A stretch of 64,000 nt of DNA from Maribacter aestuarii (GCF_027474845.2 NZ_CP107031.2:1564501-1628500), one strand, 5' to 3'; positions 45,231-55,533 are shown, counted from the stretch's first letter. Numbers and translations are program-made. The notes: generated from the letters alone by a model not told the origin.

Positions 45231-46574
45231 ATGAAACATCTTAGCAAATTATTGGTTGTTGCCCTACTTGTTGTAGGATTTAACAGCATACAAGCGCAAG
45301 ACGAGAATAATCCTTGGCAAGTACAGTTTGGGGTTAACGCCATTGACGTATATCCAACTGGGGATGTCAGCTCTTTTGGCAATGAATTCTTTAATGTGAA
45401 CGATCACTGGAATATCCTACCTTCTATTTCTTATATAGGAGTTTCTAAGGCTGTTGGTGATGGATTTTCTGTTGGAGCCAGAGGGTCTCTAAACAAAATC
45501 AGCAAACTGGGTGACGTTAGCGTTGATGATCTTTCTCATTATGCTATAGATGGTACAATAAAATATGACTTCATCAGAAGAACTACCGTTATTGATCCTT
45601 TCATCGAAATCGGTGGTGGTTATACTTGGGTTGATGAAATAGGTGCTGGTACTGTAAACGGAGGTGTTGGACTTAACATTTGGTTCTCAGAGAACTTAGG
45701 TCTTACTCTACAGTCTTCATATAAGCACGCTTTCGAAGATTACGGTGTTAAGCATTTTCAGCACTTAGCCGGTATCTCTGTTAAATTCGGAGGAACTGAT
45801 ACTGATGGTGATGGAATATATGACAAAGATGATGCTTGTCCAGAAGTTGCTGGCTTAGAAGCATTCAACGGATGTCCAGATTCTGATGGTGATGGCATCG
45901 AGGACAGCAAAGATGATTGTCCTAACGAAGCTGGTTCTAAAGAAATGAACGGATGTCCTGATGCTGACGGTGACGGTGTCGCTGATAAAGATGATGCTTG
46001 TCCTAACGAAGCAGGTCTTGCGGCTCTTGCTGGTTGCCCTGATGCTGATGGTGACGGTGTTGCAGATAAAGATGATGAATGTCCTAACGAAGCAGGTCCT
46101 GCTGAAAACAAAGGTTGCCCATGGCCAGATGCTGATGGTGACGGTGTACTTGACAAAGACGATCAATGTCCAGATGTTGCAGGTACTGTAGCCAACCAAG
46201 GTTGCCCAGAAGTAACTGAAGAAGTTCAAAAACAATTGAACGACTATGCAAGAACAATTTTGTTCGATACAGGTAAAGCTTCTATTAAAGCTGAGTCAAC
46301 TTCTGTAATGGTTGATATCATTACAATATTAAAAGAGTACCCAACTGCTAAATTTACAGTAGAAGGTCATACTGATAGTGTTGGTAGCGATAAGCTTAAT
46401 CAAGGTCTTTCTGAAAAGAGAGCACTTTCAGTAAAAGAATTCTTAGTAGAGAAAGGTATAGATGAATTCAGATTATCTGCAATAGGATATGGTGAATCTA
46501 AACCAATCGCAACTAATAACACTAGAGCTGGTAGAGCTCAAAACAGAAGGGTAGAAATTAACTTAGTAAAATAA
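45231..46574 (+). CDS. OmpA-family outer membrane protein with thrombospondin type 3 repeats, 447 aa
   Basis: The ATG at 45231 (MKHLSK) is preferred over the TTG at 45225. A signal peptide ends near QAQ (about 23). The N-terminal half is a beta-barrel ending in SVKFGG near 190. Five thrombospondin type 3 repeats follow ([19 protein letters not shown] and similar), rich in Asp and likely to bind calcium. The last 110 residues are the OmpA/MotB peptidoglycan-binding domain ([34 protein letters not shown]). Codon use is that of a highly expressed gene. It is followed by a strong terminator. Confidence 0.95.
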   Translation: MKHLSKLLVVALLVVGFNSIQAQDENNPWQVQFGVNAIDVYPTGDVSSFGNEFFNVNDHWNILPSISYIGVSKAVGDGFSVGARGSLNKISKLGDVSVDDLSHYAIDGTIKYDFIRRTTVIDPFIEIGGGYTWVDEIGAGTVNGGVGLNIWFSENLGLTLQSSYKHAFEDYGVKHFQHLAGISVKFGGTDTDGDGIYDKDDACPEVAGLEAFNGCPDSDGDGIEDSKDDCPNEAGSKEMNGCPDADGDGVADKDDACPNEAGLAALAGCPDADGDGVADKDDECPNEAGPAENKGCPWPDADGDGVLDKDDQCPDVAGTVANQGCPEVTEEVQKQLNDYARTILFDTGKASIKAESTSVMVDIITILKEYPTAKFTVEGHTDSVGSDKLNQGLSEKRALSVKEFLVEKGIDEFRLSAIGYGESKPIATNNTRAGRAQNRRVEINLVK

Positions 46575-46606
46575 GTTGAATTAAAAACCTAAGTGTTTTA
46601 ATAAAT

Positions 46607-46635
46607 AAAAGCTCCGCATAATGCGGAGCTTTTTT
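46607..46635 (+). terminator. Intrinsic terminator of the OmpA-family gene
   Basis: AAAAGCTCCGCAT / ATGCGGAGCTTTT stem with a very small loop, followed by a T run. It separates the gene from the AddB-like gene 14 bp downstream. Confidence 0.92.
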
Positions 46636-46648
46636 ATTTTTACCTAGT

Positions 46649-49387
46649 ATGCAGCAAAGCTTTATAGAAGAGGTTGTCGATGACGTATGGAATATCTATG
46701 CAGGGATTGAAAATCTCATCTTTGTTCTTCCCAGCAAGAGAGCGGGTACGTTCCTAAAAACGGCTATTTCCAAAAAGGCTCGTAGAACTATACAAGCTCC
46801 TGACATTTATAGTATAGAAGAGTTCATTGAAGTTGTGGCAGGTACTTCGTACGCAAATAATACACAGCAGCTGTTTGAACTATATAAGGCCTATTTAGAA
46901 ACAGGAGAGTATGAAAAAGAATCGTTCGATTCCTTTTTAAATTGGGCGCCAACTATACTCCAAGATTTCAATGAGATAGACAGATATTTAATAGATGCAA
47001 AAAAATTGTTCTCTGGCCTTACCGCGGTACAGGAAGTGAACCATTGGTCGCTAAGCACGGAAAAGACCGAATTGATTGAAAATTATTTGCATTTCTGGAG
47101 ACACTTAGAACCGATTTACCAAAAATTCACAGATAATCTTCTACTCCTGGGAATAGGGCATCAAGGGTTGGTCTACAGAAAAGCATTTGAAAATATAGAA
47201 GGATATCTAAAAGACGTAAATAAAACCCATATTTTCTTAGGCTTCAATGCATTAAACAACTCAGAAAGTAATATCATTCAAAAAATGCTTGCTGGCAAAG
47301 CGCATATTTATTGGGATATTGACCACTATTTTTTAAACGATAAGTTACATGATGCTGGTTTATTTATCCGTCAACATCATAGAACATGGGATTTTTATAA
47401 AAACAATGAACTTAAAGGATTAAGTGCCTACTATCTAACAAAAAAACAGATTGAAATTATTGGTGTCCCAAAAAATATATCCCAAGCAAAGTATGTAGGT
47501 AATTTACTCTCCCAACTAGAAATTGAGAATCCAAGTGCACTAAAGACCTCGGCGGTAATTTTAGGGGATGAAAATCTTTTGAATCCAATTTTAAATTCAA
47601 TCCCATCCTCCATTTCCGCAGTGAATATTACCATGGGGCAAAATTTAGAGAATACCCAATTGGCCAGTTTTTTCAAAGGTCTATTAGAACTTCATGAACT
47701 TGTAACTGAAAAAGGATGGTTCTATAAAGACTTTTTAAGTTTTCTATGCCACTCCTATACCGATTTGTTGTTAAAATCCTCTGGTATTGATGTTGACAAA
47801 CTACAATCAACTATAAAGTCAAGAAATTGGCTTTACGTTAATGCTGCAACATTGGAGGCTTTTGACGCACGTGAAGCTATCATTTCCAATTTACTTTTCA
47901 GTAGGTATGATTCCGATACCAACAATTTTGTAGAAAGGTGTGCAAAATTGACCCTTGAGCTTAAAGAAATCTTTTCCATTGAAAAAAATCATATGGTGCT
48001 TGAGCAATTGTATAGATTTTATAACCTCTTTAATCAAATCAAGTCCATAATATCCACCTATTCCTATGTAAAGAATCCAAGGGCCCTAAAAATTCTGTTT
48101 AGACAACTTATGGCTTCGGAAACGCTGGATTTTCAAGGAGATCCTCTAGAGGGCTTACAGATAATGGGAATGCTGGAAAGCAGAAACCTGGATTTTGAGA
48201 CGGTCATTCTAACTTCGGTGAACGAGGGCATACTACCTTCGGGAAAATCCAATAATTCCTTTATTCCATTTGAGTTAAAAATTGAGCATGGACTTCCCAC
48301 ATACAAAGAAAAAGATGCGGTATATACCTATCATTTCTACAGGTTGCTACAAAGGGCAAAACAAATCTATATTCTATATAATACCGAGCCGGATGTCTTG
48401 GAAGGTGGAGAGCGAAGTAGGTTGATAACACAACTATTAACCGACGAGAATAGAAATGACATCAGGGAAAGAGTAGCTGCCCCTTTATTGCATCCAACCA
48501 CCGTTCAGCAGGAAAAAATTATTAAGACCGATACTCTACTGACAAGTATTGCAGGTTACGCTCAAAAGGGATTCTCCCCAAGCTCCTTGAGCAATTATAT
48601 AAGGAATCCCCTTGACTTTTATAAAAGAAGCATTTTGGATATTAAGGACATAGTGGCAGTTGAGGAAACCATTGCCGCCAATACCTTTGGAACCATTGTG
48701 CATGACACATTAGAGGAGCTCTATACGCCGTTTATCGGCCAGGAATTATCGAGACCCCTTCTCGAAAATGCTAAGACCAAAATACAGTCTATCGTTAAGT
48801 CAAATTTTAGAAAGACCTATTTGGATGGTAATATTGGTACCGGAAAGAATTACCTGTCCTATCATGTAATCATTAAATATATACAGGATTTTATCGATTT
48901 AGAAATCAGCGAATTACAAAATCACACCATTAAAATCTTGGCATTAGAAAAGAAATTGACCTTAGACCTTAATATCACTGATATCCATTCCCCCATTCTA
49001 CTTAAAGGAAAGCTGGACCGAATAGACGAATTTGACGGTGTTACAAGAATTATAGATTATAAGACCGGGAAAGTTGAGAAGCGCAATGTGGAAATTAAAG
49101 ATTGGGATTGTCTAATAGAAGAAGAACAATGCGGCAAAGCCTTCCAATTGTTATGCTATTCCTACATGTATTCAAAAACACATCCAAATCAGGACCTACT
49201 TGCCGGTATCATTTCTATAAAAAATTTGAGGGAGGGTTTACTCATGTTTGCAAAAAAAGAACCTGTTGAGAGTCAGAAAACATTCATAATTGGCAATGAT
49301 ATGCTCTTCATGTTTGAAAATCTGCTGTATAAACTGATTAGTGAAATTTTCAACCCAGAAATTCCCTTTCTAGAGAAACAGGTATAA
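46649..49387 (+). CDS. AddB-like PD-(D/E)XK nuclease protein, 912 aa
   Basis: The protein has an inactivated helicase-like body (LIFVLPSKRAGTFLK replaces a Walker A) and a C-terminal nuclease domain with ILLKGKLDRIDEF and TRIIDYKTGKVE (about 800). The region RNPLDFYKRSIL and FGTIVHDTLEELY belongs to the same domain. The iron-sulfur Cys set of Firmicute AddB is not evident. It would pair with the AddA-like protein at 40830 in double-strand break repair, though kbl and the OmpA gene lie between them. Start ATG at 46649 follows the terminator closely, so its promoter is probably within or upstream of the OmpA gene. Confidence 0.85.
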   Translation: MQQSFIEEVVDDVWNIYAGIENLIFVLPSKRAGTFLKTAISKKARRTIQAPDIYSIEEFIEVVAGTSYANNTQQLFELYKAYLETGEYEKESFDSFLNWAPTILQDFNEIDRYLIDAKKLFSGLTAVQEVNHWSLSTEKTELIENYLHFWRHLEPIYQKFTDNLLLLGIGHQGLVYRKAFENIEGYLKDVNKTHIFLGFNALNNSESNIIQKMLAGKAHIYWDIDHYFLNDKLHDAGLFIRQHHRTWDFYKNNELKGLSAYYLTKKQIEIIGVPKNISQAKYVGNLLSQLEIENPSALKTSAVILGDENLLNPILNSIPSSISAVNITMGQNLENTQLASFFKGLLELHELVTEKGWFYKDFLSFLCHSYTDLLLKSSGIDVDKLQSTIKSRNWLYVNAATLEAFDAREAIISNLLFSRYDSDTNNFVERCAKLTLELKEIFSIEKNHMVLEQLYRFYNLFNQIKSIISTYSYVKNPRALKILFRQLMASETLDFQGDPLEGLQIMGMLESRNLDFETVILTSVNEGILPSGKSNNSFIPFELKIEHGLPTYKEKDAVYTYHFYRLLQRAKQIYILYNTEPDVLEGGERSRLITQLLTDENRNDIRERVAAPLLHPTTVQQEKIIKTDTLLTSIAGYAQKGFSPSSLSNYIRNPLDFYKRSILDIKDIVAVEETIAANTFGTIVHDTLEELYTPFIGQELSRPLLENAKTKIQSIVKSNFRKTYLDGNIGTGKNYLSYHVIIKYIQDFIDLEISELQNHTIKILALEKKLTLDLNITDIHSPILLKGKLDRIDEFDGVTRIIDYKTGKVEKRNVEIKDWDCLIEEEQCGKAFQLLCYSYMYSKTHPNQDLLAGIISIKNLREGLLMFAKKEPVESQKTFIIGNDMLFMFENLLYKLISEIFNPEIPFLEKQV

Positions 49388-49389
49388 TG

Positions 49390-50100
49390 CTATTTTTTAT
49401 CGGGTCTGGAGGGTCTAACTTCAATCTTACTGGGCAAAGTTCTTGGATTCATTTTCAATAAATCTAGCACAAGCTCTCCTATATCTTCAGGTTGAATTTT
49501 CCACGCATCACCTTCGCCCGGCTCATTATTGTTGAAATGCGTCGCCACGGAACCTGGCATAATGGTTGAAACCTTGATATCATATTTCCTCAAATCAAGC
49601 ATAGCCGCCTGTGTGAAACCGACCACCCCAAATTTTGAAGCATTGTACCCTGCGCCAGTAGCAAAAAAGTTGGTTCCTGCTAAACTTGCTAAAGTAATGT
49701 AGTAACCCTTGGATTTTTTTAGCGCCTCTACCGATGCTTTCAGGGTATGAAATACTCCGTTAAGGTTGGTGTTGATCATACTGTGCCAGTCCTTGTCAGT
49801 CATTTCATCGATTGCAGCAAAATGCCCTACACCTGCATTGGCCAATACCACATCTAATTGACCCCACTTATCCAAAATTTCAGCAATAGCCTTCTTCTCG
49901 TCCTCCATTTTAGAAACGTCGGATACAATCCCCAAAACGGAATCATCATTAAAATCCTTTAATGCTTGACCCACGCTTTCTTGTGACCTTCCGCTGATCG
50001 CCACTCTCATTCCATGCTTCAATAGTGCTTTTGCCACTCCAAAACCAATTCCTTTTGTCCCACCAGTTATGTAAGCTACTTTATTGTTTAAATCCTTCAT
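49390..50100 (-). CDS. Short-chain dehydrogenase/reductase (FabG-like), 236 aa
   Basis: Typical SDR motifs: TGGTKGIGFGVA (about 14-25), LANAGVGH (about 89-96), a catalytic Ser in ITLASLAG (about 140) and YNASKFGVVG with the Tyr/Lys pair. ISGRS after strand 2 suggests NADP(H). It is single, convergent with the AddB-like gene (2-bp gap), and divergent from the sugar porter. The substrate is unknown. Confidence 0.87.
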   Translation of the reverse strand: MKDLNNKVAYITGGTKGIGFGVAKALLKHGMRVAISGRSQESVGQALKDFNDDSVLGIVSDVSKMEDEKKAIAEILDKWGQLDVVLANAGVGHFAAIDEMTDKDWHSMINTNLNGVFHTLKASVEALKKSKGYYITLASLAGTNFFATGAGYNASKFGVVGFTQAAMLDLRKYDIKVSTIMPGSVATHFNNNEPGEGDAWKIQPEDIGELVLDLLKMNPRTLPSKIEVRPSRPDKK

Positions 50101-50212
50101 AGTTTATTTATTATCCTTCCAAGTTACAATTTATAGGAATTTAATGTAGCTGATAAAGAACAACATTTAACGGTTTTGATTTGTTATATTTAGCGCTTAC
50201 TAAATTTTTGAA

Positions 50213-51529
50213 ATGAACAGAATAATACTTTGGTCCATTACCGTAGCACTAGCTGGGTTCTTATTCGGGTTTGATACTGTTGTTATATCTGGGGCGGATA
50301 AACAATTACAGTTGTTGTGGAATAGTTCCGACGCTTTCCATGGTTGGGTAGTGATTTCCGGTGCATTGTGGGGTACCGTTCTTGGCGCTTTATTTGCCGG
50401 ATATCCTACGGACAAATTTGGCAGAAAAAATACACTTATTTGGATTGGAATTCTTTTTAGTGTCTCAGCGTTTGGATCGGCCTTTTCCAATGATCCCATC
50501 ACTTTTGCGATATTTAGGTTTTTAGGTGGCATAGGCGTCGGTGTTTCCACAATTGCGGCACCTGCTTATATTTCGGAGATTTCGCCAGCAGACAAAAGAG
50601 GTAAATTAGTAGGTTTTTATCAGTTCAGCTTAGTTTTTGGTATTCTCATTGCCTTTCTTTCCAATTACATGCTTAGTGGACTAGGAGATAATTCTTGGCG
50701 ATGGATGGTTGGCGTAGAGGGTATTCCTGCAATTATTTATACGTTGTTCGTATTGACCGTACCTAAAAGCCCAAGATGGTTGATTACACAGAATAGAATT
50801 GAAGAGGCAAAGAAAGTACTCTTACTCATTGATCCTTCCCAAGATGTTAATGAAACCATCGAACTCATTCAAAATGACAATAAAAATACAGTTACGGGAG
50901 AATCTATTTTCATGAAAAAATATCGCTTTCCGTTGATACTGGCATTTCTTATTGCCTTCTTTAATCAGGTATCAGGTATTAACGCTTTTCTATACTACGC
51001 ACCCCGTATTTTCGAGGAAGCCGGTCTTGGCCAAAGCACTGCCCTCTTAAGTAGTGTTGGTATTGGAGTAACCAACATGCTGTTTACACTGCTTGGAATT
51101 AATTTGATAGATCGTTTAGGTCGCAAACAGCTCATGTATATTGGTTCTATCGGTTATATCGTATCTCTTTCTTTGGTAGCCTGCGCTTTCTTCCTAGAAT
51201 GGGAGGGTATAGCTGTACCTATTTTTCTGTTCTTATTCATAGCTGCACATGCCGTTGGCCAAGGGTCTGTAATTTGGGTTTTTATTTCTGAAATATTTCC
51301 CAATCATTTGAGGGGTAGTGGGCAGTCCTTTGGTTGTTCCGTACATTGGATTTTGGCAGCTGCCATACCTGCTGCAGTACCATTTCTATTCTCAACTATC
51401 GGTGCAGGAACTGTTTTTATGTTCTTTGCCTTCATGATGGTATTGCAGCTGTTATGGGTTCATTTTATTATGCCGGAGACCAAAGGAGTTTCTTTAGAAG
51501 AGTTAAGCAAGAAACTAACTAAAAGTTAA
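50213..51529 (+). CDS. Sugar porter family MFS transporter, 438 aa
   Basis: Twelve transmembrane segments and the sugar porter signatures are present: YPTDKFGRK after TM2, GVGVSTIAAPAYISEISPADKRGKLVGFYQ in TM4-5, PKSPRWLI before the central loop, FNQVSGINAFLYYAPRIFEEAG in TM7, DRLGRK after TM8 and PETKG at the C-terminus. It is likely a proton-coupled importer of xylose, galactose, glucose or a similar sugar. The QVSGINAFLYYAP segment follows the sugar-binding QLSGINxxxYY pattern. A terminator follows. Confidence 0.92.
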   Translation: MNRIILWSITVALAGFLFGFDTVVISGADKQLQLLWNSSDAFHGWVVISGALWGTVLGALFAGYPTDKFGRKNTLIWIGILFSVSAFGSAFSNDPITFAIFRFLGGIGVGVSTIAAPAYISEISPADKRGKLVGFYQFSLVFGILIAFLSNYMLSGLGDNSWRWMVGVEGIPAIIYTLFVLTVPKSPRWLITQNRIEEAKKVLLLIDPSQDVNETIELIQNDNKNTVTGESIFMKKYRFPLILAFLIAFFNQVSGINAFLYYAPRIFEEAGLGQSTALLSSVGIGVTNMLFTLLGINLIDRLGRKQLMYIGSIGYIVSLSLVACAFFLEWEGIAVPIFLFLFIAAHAVGQGSVIWVFISEIFPNHLRGSGQSFGCSVHWILAAAIPAAVPFLFSTIGAGTVFMFFAFMMVLQLLWVHFIMPETKGVSLEELSKKLTKS

Positions 51530-51537
51530 TGCAAAAC

Positions 51538-51566
51538 AAAAGCCATACTTTAAAAGTATGGCTTTT
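51538..51566. terminator. Bidirectional terminator between the sugar porter and tRNA-Ala
   Basis: AGCCATACTT pairs with AAGTATGGCT around a 3-4-nt loop. T run on the right and A run on the left make it usable for both convergent transcripts. Confidence 0.88.
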
Positions 51567-51575
51567 TGCCTGCTT

Positions 51576-51650
<75 letters not shown>

Positions 51651-51701
51651 TTTTTGAGCGCATCAAAGGAAATACTTTTTAATAACCTATCAAAGCGCAT
51701 T

Positions 51702-52499
51702 TTAATCTTTCTTGGCACTTAGTATCAATACGGGAATCGGTGCTGAAAATTCTGACTTTAAAATTGTACTTTTTTCCCAAAGCTTTTTGAAAAACCCCCT
51801 TTTTCGCCTGAAAACGCATAATAAATCTGGGTGTTGTGATTGAAAGTGTTCCAAAACCCCCAAGTATGTCGTAGCATTCTCCGTAATGGTCAATTGGCAA
51901 CTTATATCCATCATGGCCGTATTCACCTTTAAATCTTCATCTGAATAGCCTGGCGTCTTTACCAATAACAAATTCACTTTTGCCCTATGTTTATTGACGA
52001 TTGTGACCAGAGGATCTAAAATTCTTTTGCGTTTAAGAATACCAGATTTAAAGGCCACCAGTACCGTCTTAAAACTTTGGTATTTTGTGCCTTTTGGAAC
52101 TACTAGGGTAGGAATATCGGTCTGTTTTATAATTCTTCCCGAAGTATATCCTAAATACAGCTCTTCTTGTATGTCATGACTACGCGGAGCTAATATAATT
52201 AAATCGATTCCCACCTCCTTGTCAATATCGTTCAGCCCATCTACCAGTTCCCCGTTATAGGTTACTGTTTTGATATCTACTTTTTTGGAATCTACTTTAC
52301 TAATAACTCCCTTCAAGCGTTCTTTTCCGCTTTCGGCGATTTTCTCCGAGACATTGGCCAATGTACCCGTCTTGGATGAAGCACTAAATACCTCCATGAC
52401 ATAAATATGGGCTGCAAAGTCATTGGCAAAATCCACTGCATATTGCAGCGTTTCATGGGCATCTGCAGAAGTACCGATAGGAACAAGAATATTAGTCAT
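51702..52499 (-). CDS. Universal stress protein (two Usp-type domains), 265 aa
   Basis: The N-terminal half is a regular UspA domain (NILVPIGTSADAHETLQYAVDFA start, LIILAPRS near 110, GYTSGRIIKQTDIPTLVVPKGT with a GxxSxxI-like nucleotide loop). The second half is divergent and lacks the loop. Cytosolic stress-related role by family. It is divergent from the GNAT gene at 52552 and shares a promoter region of only 52 bp with it. Confidence 0.86.
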   Translation of the reverse strand: MTNILVPIGTSADAHETLQYAVDFANDFAAHIYVMEVFSASSKTGTLANVSEKIAESGKERLKGVISKVDSKKVDIKTVTYNGELVDGLNDIDKEVGIDLIILAPRSHDIQEELYLGYTSGRIIKQTDIPTLVVPKGTKYQSFKTVLVAFKSGILKRKRILDPLVTIVNKHRAKVNLLLVKTPGYSDEDLKVNTAMMDISCQLTITENATTYLGVLEHFQSQHPDLLCVFRRKRGFFKKLWEKSTILKSEFSAPIPVLILSAKKD

Positions 52500-52551
52500 A
52501 ATAGAATTGTTGATTATTACTCTAAATTTACAATTAAAATAAATCCTTTTT

Positions 52552-53052
52552 ATGATTCAACATGCAAAGATATCTGAAATTCCCGATATTCTTGACATAA
52601 CGGATTCATGCAGGCGGCATATGGATTCCCAAGGCATCTATCAATGGACAGACGAATATCCTTCTAAAAAGCAATTTGAAATTGATATGGAGAGAAAGGA
52701 GCTTTACACCTTAAAAGAAGGTGATAAGTTAATAGGATGTATCGTGTTATCAACCTTAATGGATAAAGAATACGAAGAAGTAGAATGGTTAACGCCAAAC
52801 AATAATAACATTTATGTTCACCGTCTCGCAATTAATCCTTCTTATCAAGGAAATGGATATGCACAGCAGTTGATGGCGTATGCGGAAGCCTATGCCCGGA
52901 CCAACGACTATTCATCCGTTCGCTTGGATACTTTTAGCCAAAACAAACGAAACCAAAGATTTTATGAGCAAAGAGGATATCAAAAATTAAAGGATATATA
53001 TTTTCCTCAACAAAGTGACCATCCTTTCCATTGCTATGAACTAGTGTTTTAA
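52552..53052 (+). CDS. GNAT-family N-acetyltransferase, 166 aa
   Basis: The acetyl-CoA-binding core is VHRLAINPSYQGNGYAQQLMAYAEAYA (motif A with Q-x-x-G-x-G/A at about 101-106). NQRFYEQRGYQKL near 143 is motif B. The N-terminal ILDITDSCRRHMDSQGIYQW is a common start of bacterial single-domain GNATs. The acceptor (small molecule or protein) is unknown. The MATE gene starts one base after its stop. Confidence 0.87.
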   Translation: MIQHAKISEIPDILDITDSCRRHMDSQGIYQWTDEYPSKKQFEIDMERKELYTLKEGDKLIGCIVLSTLMDKEYEEVEWLTPNNNNIYVHRLAINPSYQGNGYAQQLMAYAEAYARTNDYSSVRLDTFSQNKRNQRFYEQRGYQKLKDIYFPQQSDHPFHCYELVF

Positions 53053-53053
53053 C

Positions 53054-54397
53054 TTGCGTTCTTTGAATACCACCATCAACTTTAAAAATATAAATAGGCT
53101 AGCCATTCCTGCCACCGTTGCAGGTATTGCTGAACCGCTTTTGTCCATTACCGATACCGCTATCGTTGGGAACATTCCTGTAGATGGATTGGAATCACTT
53201 GCAGCAGCAGGTATAGTAGGGTCGTTTCTTTCCATGCTCATCTGGATTCTAGGGCAAACCCGCAGCGCCATTTCCGCAATAATTTCGCAGTATCTTGGTG
53301 CGGGAAGGTTGGAGGAAGTAAAAACACTACCTGCGCAGGCCATATTCCTAAATATCGGATTAAGTATTCTAATCCTCTTGTCCACCGTTTTTATAGTAGA
53401 GGAGATTTTTCAACTATTGAACGCCTCGGGAAAAATATTAAAATATTGTGTGAGTTACTACTCCATAAGAGTTTGGGGCTTTCCCCTTACCCTTTTTGCC
53501 TTTGCCGTTATGGGTATTTTCAGAGGACTTCAAAATACGTATTGGCCCATGGTCATCGCCATTGTCGGGGCTGTTTTAAACGTTATTCTGGATTTTATTC
53601 TAGTTTACGGGATTGACGGATTGGTGAATCCATTATATCTGGATGGGGCCGCTTACGCCAGTGTAATTGCCCAAGCGGTAATGGCTATTATGGCGTTCAT
53701 CCTATTAGTTACCAAAACGAACATCAGTCTTAAACTTAGATTCCCACTACATCCAGAATTGGGTCGGTTAATCGTCATGAGCCTCAACCTATTTGTTAGG
53801 GCCATTGCCCTGAATACGGCGTTGATACTTGCAGTTCGTGAAGCCACGGCACTTGGGGACAAATATATAGGCGCACATACCATCGCCATTAATATCTGGT
53901 TGTTCTCCGCATTTTTTATTGATGGATATGGAGCGGCAGGCAACATTATGGGTGGAAAACTTTTGGGAGCAAGAGATTATAATGGACTTTGGCGTTTGGC
54001 CAAAAAAATTGTCCAATACGGTCTAGGAGTAAGTTTGGTCCTCATGACAATCGGTTTTGTATTCTATTATCCCATGGGAAGTTTGTTTTCCAAAGAGACC
54101 CAGGTACTGAGTACCTTTTACAGTATCTTTTTTATTATTATTCTTGGACTTCCCATTAATACCATTGCATTTGTTTTGGATGGCCTTTTTAAAGGACTGG
54201 GAGAAATGAAATACCTTCGGAATACTTTATTAGTGGCAACTTTCCTAGGTTTTGTGCCAACGTTGTTTTTAGGAATATATTTAGATTGGGGCCTAATGGG
54301 AATATGGATTGCCTTTACTGTATGGATGGCAATAAGAGGAGGAGCCTTAGTTTTGGAGTTTAGAAGAAAGTTTCGGCCACTACTACAAAACCATTAA
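53054..54397 (+). CDS. MATE-family efflux transporter, 447 aa
   Basis: The only fitting start is TTG at 53054, directly after the GNAT stop. Twelve membrane helices are evident, with the MATE-type pseudo-repeat: ATVAGIAEPLLSITDTAIVG near 20-40 and AIALNTALILAVREATALG near 245. It exports cationic compounds by proton or sodium antiport. The DinF/NorM-like subgroup fits best. It is probably translated together with the GNAT gene, a pairing that could combine modification and export of a toxic amine, though this is inference. Confidence 0.88.
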   Translation: MRSLNTTINFKNINRLAIPATVAGIAEPLLSITDTAIVGNIPVDGLESLAAAGIVGSFLSMLIWILGQTRSAISAIISQYLGAGRLEEVKTLPAQAIFLNIGLSILILLSTVFIVEEIFQLLNASGKILKYCVSYYSIRVWGFPLTLFAFAVMGIFRGLQNTYWPMVIAIVGAVLNVILDFILVYGIDGLVNPLYLDGAAYASVIAQAVMAIMAFILLVTKTNISLKLRFPLHPELGRLIVMSLNLFVRAIALNTALILAVREATALGDKYIGAHTIAINIWLFSAFFIDGYGAAGNIMGGKLLGARDYNGLWRLAKKIVQYGLGVSLVLMTIGFVFYYPMGSLFSKETQVLSTFYSIFFIIILGLPINTIAFVLDGLFKGLGEMKYLRNTLLVATFLGFVPTLFLGIYLDWGLMGIWIAFTVWMAIRGGALVLEFRRKFRPLLQNH

Positions 54398-54419
54398 TTT
54401 TGGATAAAATTATTAAGAT

Positions 54420-55187
54420 ATGGGGACGGATAGAGAAAATGGAAGTCTGTACATAAAAATTGACGGAAATGTCGCCATTGTAGAATTTGGACATCCCGCA
54501 AGTAATTCCTTTACGGCGGAACTTTTGGATAGACTTACGAAAGAGCTTAATCAATTGTCTACAAACGATTCAATTTCCGTTGTAGTTTTAAAATCGGAAG
54601 GCGATAGGGCTTTTTGTGCAGGCGCCTCCTTTGATGAGCTCATGGCAGTTTCGAATTTGGAAGAAGGTAAAATTTTCTTTAGTGGTTTTGCCAACGTGAT
54701 CAACGCCATGCGCAAATGTAAAAAAGTCATCGTCGGACGTGTACAAGGAAAAACCGTAGGTGGGGGCGTAGGCCTGGCTTCGGCCTGTGATTATGTTTTT
54801 GCTACGGAAGCTGCCGCCATACGGCTATCAGAATTATCCATTGGTATAGCGCCTTTAGTAATTGAACCCGCCGTAGAGCGCAAGATAGGGACTGCTGCGC
54901 TTTCTGAATTGAGCCTGGCTCCTCTTGAATGGAAGAATGCTTACTGGGCTGAAGAAAAAGGATTGTTTTCTAAGGTTTTTGATGATTTGAAGGCGTTGGA
55001 TAAAGACCTTGATTTTTTCGTTCAGAAATTATCGTCGTACAATCCTGATGCCCTATTGGAATGGAAGCGTGTCCTTTGGAAAAGCACCGATCATTGGGAT
55101 ACCTTGTTGAAAGATAGGGCGGCCATTACGGGACAATTGGTCCTGTCCGAATTTACCAGGGAAGCACTTTCCAAGTTTAAAAAGTAA
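54420..55187 (+). CDS. Enoyl-CoA hydratase/isomerase family protein, 255 aa
   Basis: This is a crotonase-fold protein. The oxyanion-hole segment AFCAGASFDELM (about 64-75) and the second block GKTVGGGVGLASACDYVFA (about 108-125) are present. At the position of catalytic Glu residues the sequence reads SELSIGIAPLVIEPAV, with Glu retained in part. It acts on an acyl-CoA, possibly in branched-chain amino acid or fatty acid breakdown; the substrate is not predictable. It lies 22 bp after the MATE gene and may be in the same transcript. Confidence 0.88.
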   Translation: MGTDRENGSLYIKIDGNVAIVEFGHPASNSFTAELLDRLTKELNQLSTNDSISVVVLKSEGDRAFCAGASFDELMAVSNLEEGKIFFSGFANVINAMRKCKKVIVGRVQGKTVGGGVGLASACDYVFATEAAAIRLSELSIGIAPLVIEPAVERKIGTAALSELSLAPLEWKNAYWAEEKGLFSKVFDDLKALDKDLDFFVQKLSSYNPDALLEWKRVLWKSTDHWDTLLKDRAAITGQLVLSEFTREALSKFKK

Positions 55188-55330
55188 TTTGAGACATTGG
55201 CCAACTCCAAAGTTAACTCAAAGGAGCTTTAATTTATATATGGATGCAAGCCTTGGTACATATTAATCTCGGTTATCGAGTAAAGCAATAACCACTGCCA
55301 TCCATCGTTTTATATTAAAATTTAAACGGA

Positions 55331-55444
55331 ATGGAATTTTTTAATTTTCTAAATGGCGACCTTATATTTCCCATTCTTGCCCTGTTCGTAGTTGTTATTT
55401 ATTTTGTTAATCGAGTACGTACTCGGCGAAGGTTTAAACGCTAA
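55331..55444 (+). CDS. Small single-helix membrane ORF, 37 aa
   Basis: An ATG at 55331 opens a 37-codon frame: MEFFNFLNGD, a hydrophobic helix LIFPILALFVVVIYFVN and a basic end RVRTRRRFKR. The positive-inside pattern suggests an inner-membrane protein with a cytoplasmic C-terminus. I know of no characterised homolog. The region before it (55188-55330) holds only a weak GGTTAT/ATAACC inverted repeat at 55271-55293. Confidence 0.45.
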   Translation: MEFFNFLNGDLIFPILALFVVVIYFVNRVRTRRRFKR

Positions 55445-55533
55445 GTACAAAGTTTCAATAATAAAGGGACTGTTTCCTGAAAATTTGGGGATGAAAGTAG
55501 CTTCAAGTCTCTCTTCATCTATCTTTAGAATTC

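Noticed and set aside
45758-46235. Repetitive minus-strand frames opposite the OmpA gene
   Set aside because: They mirror the thrombospondin type 3 repeats and are not genes.
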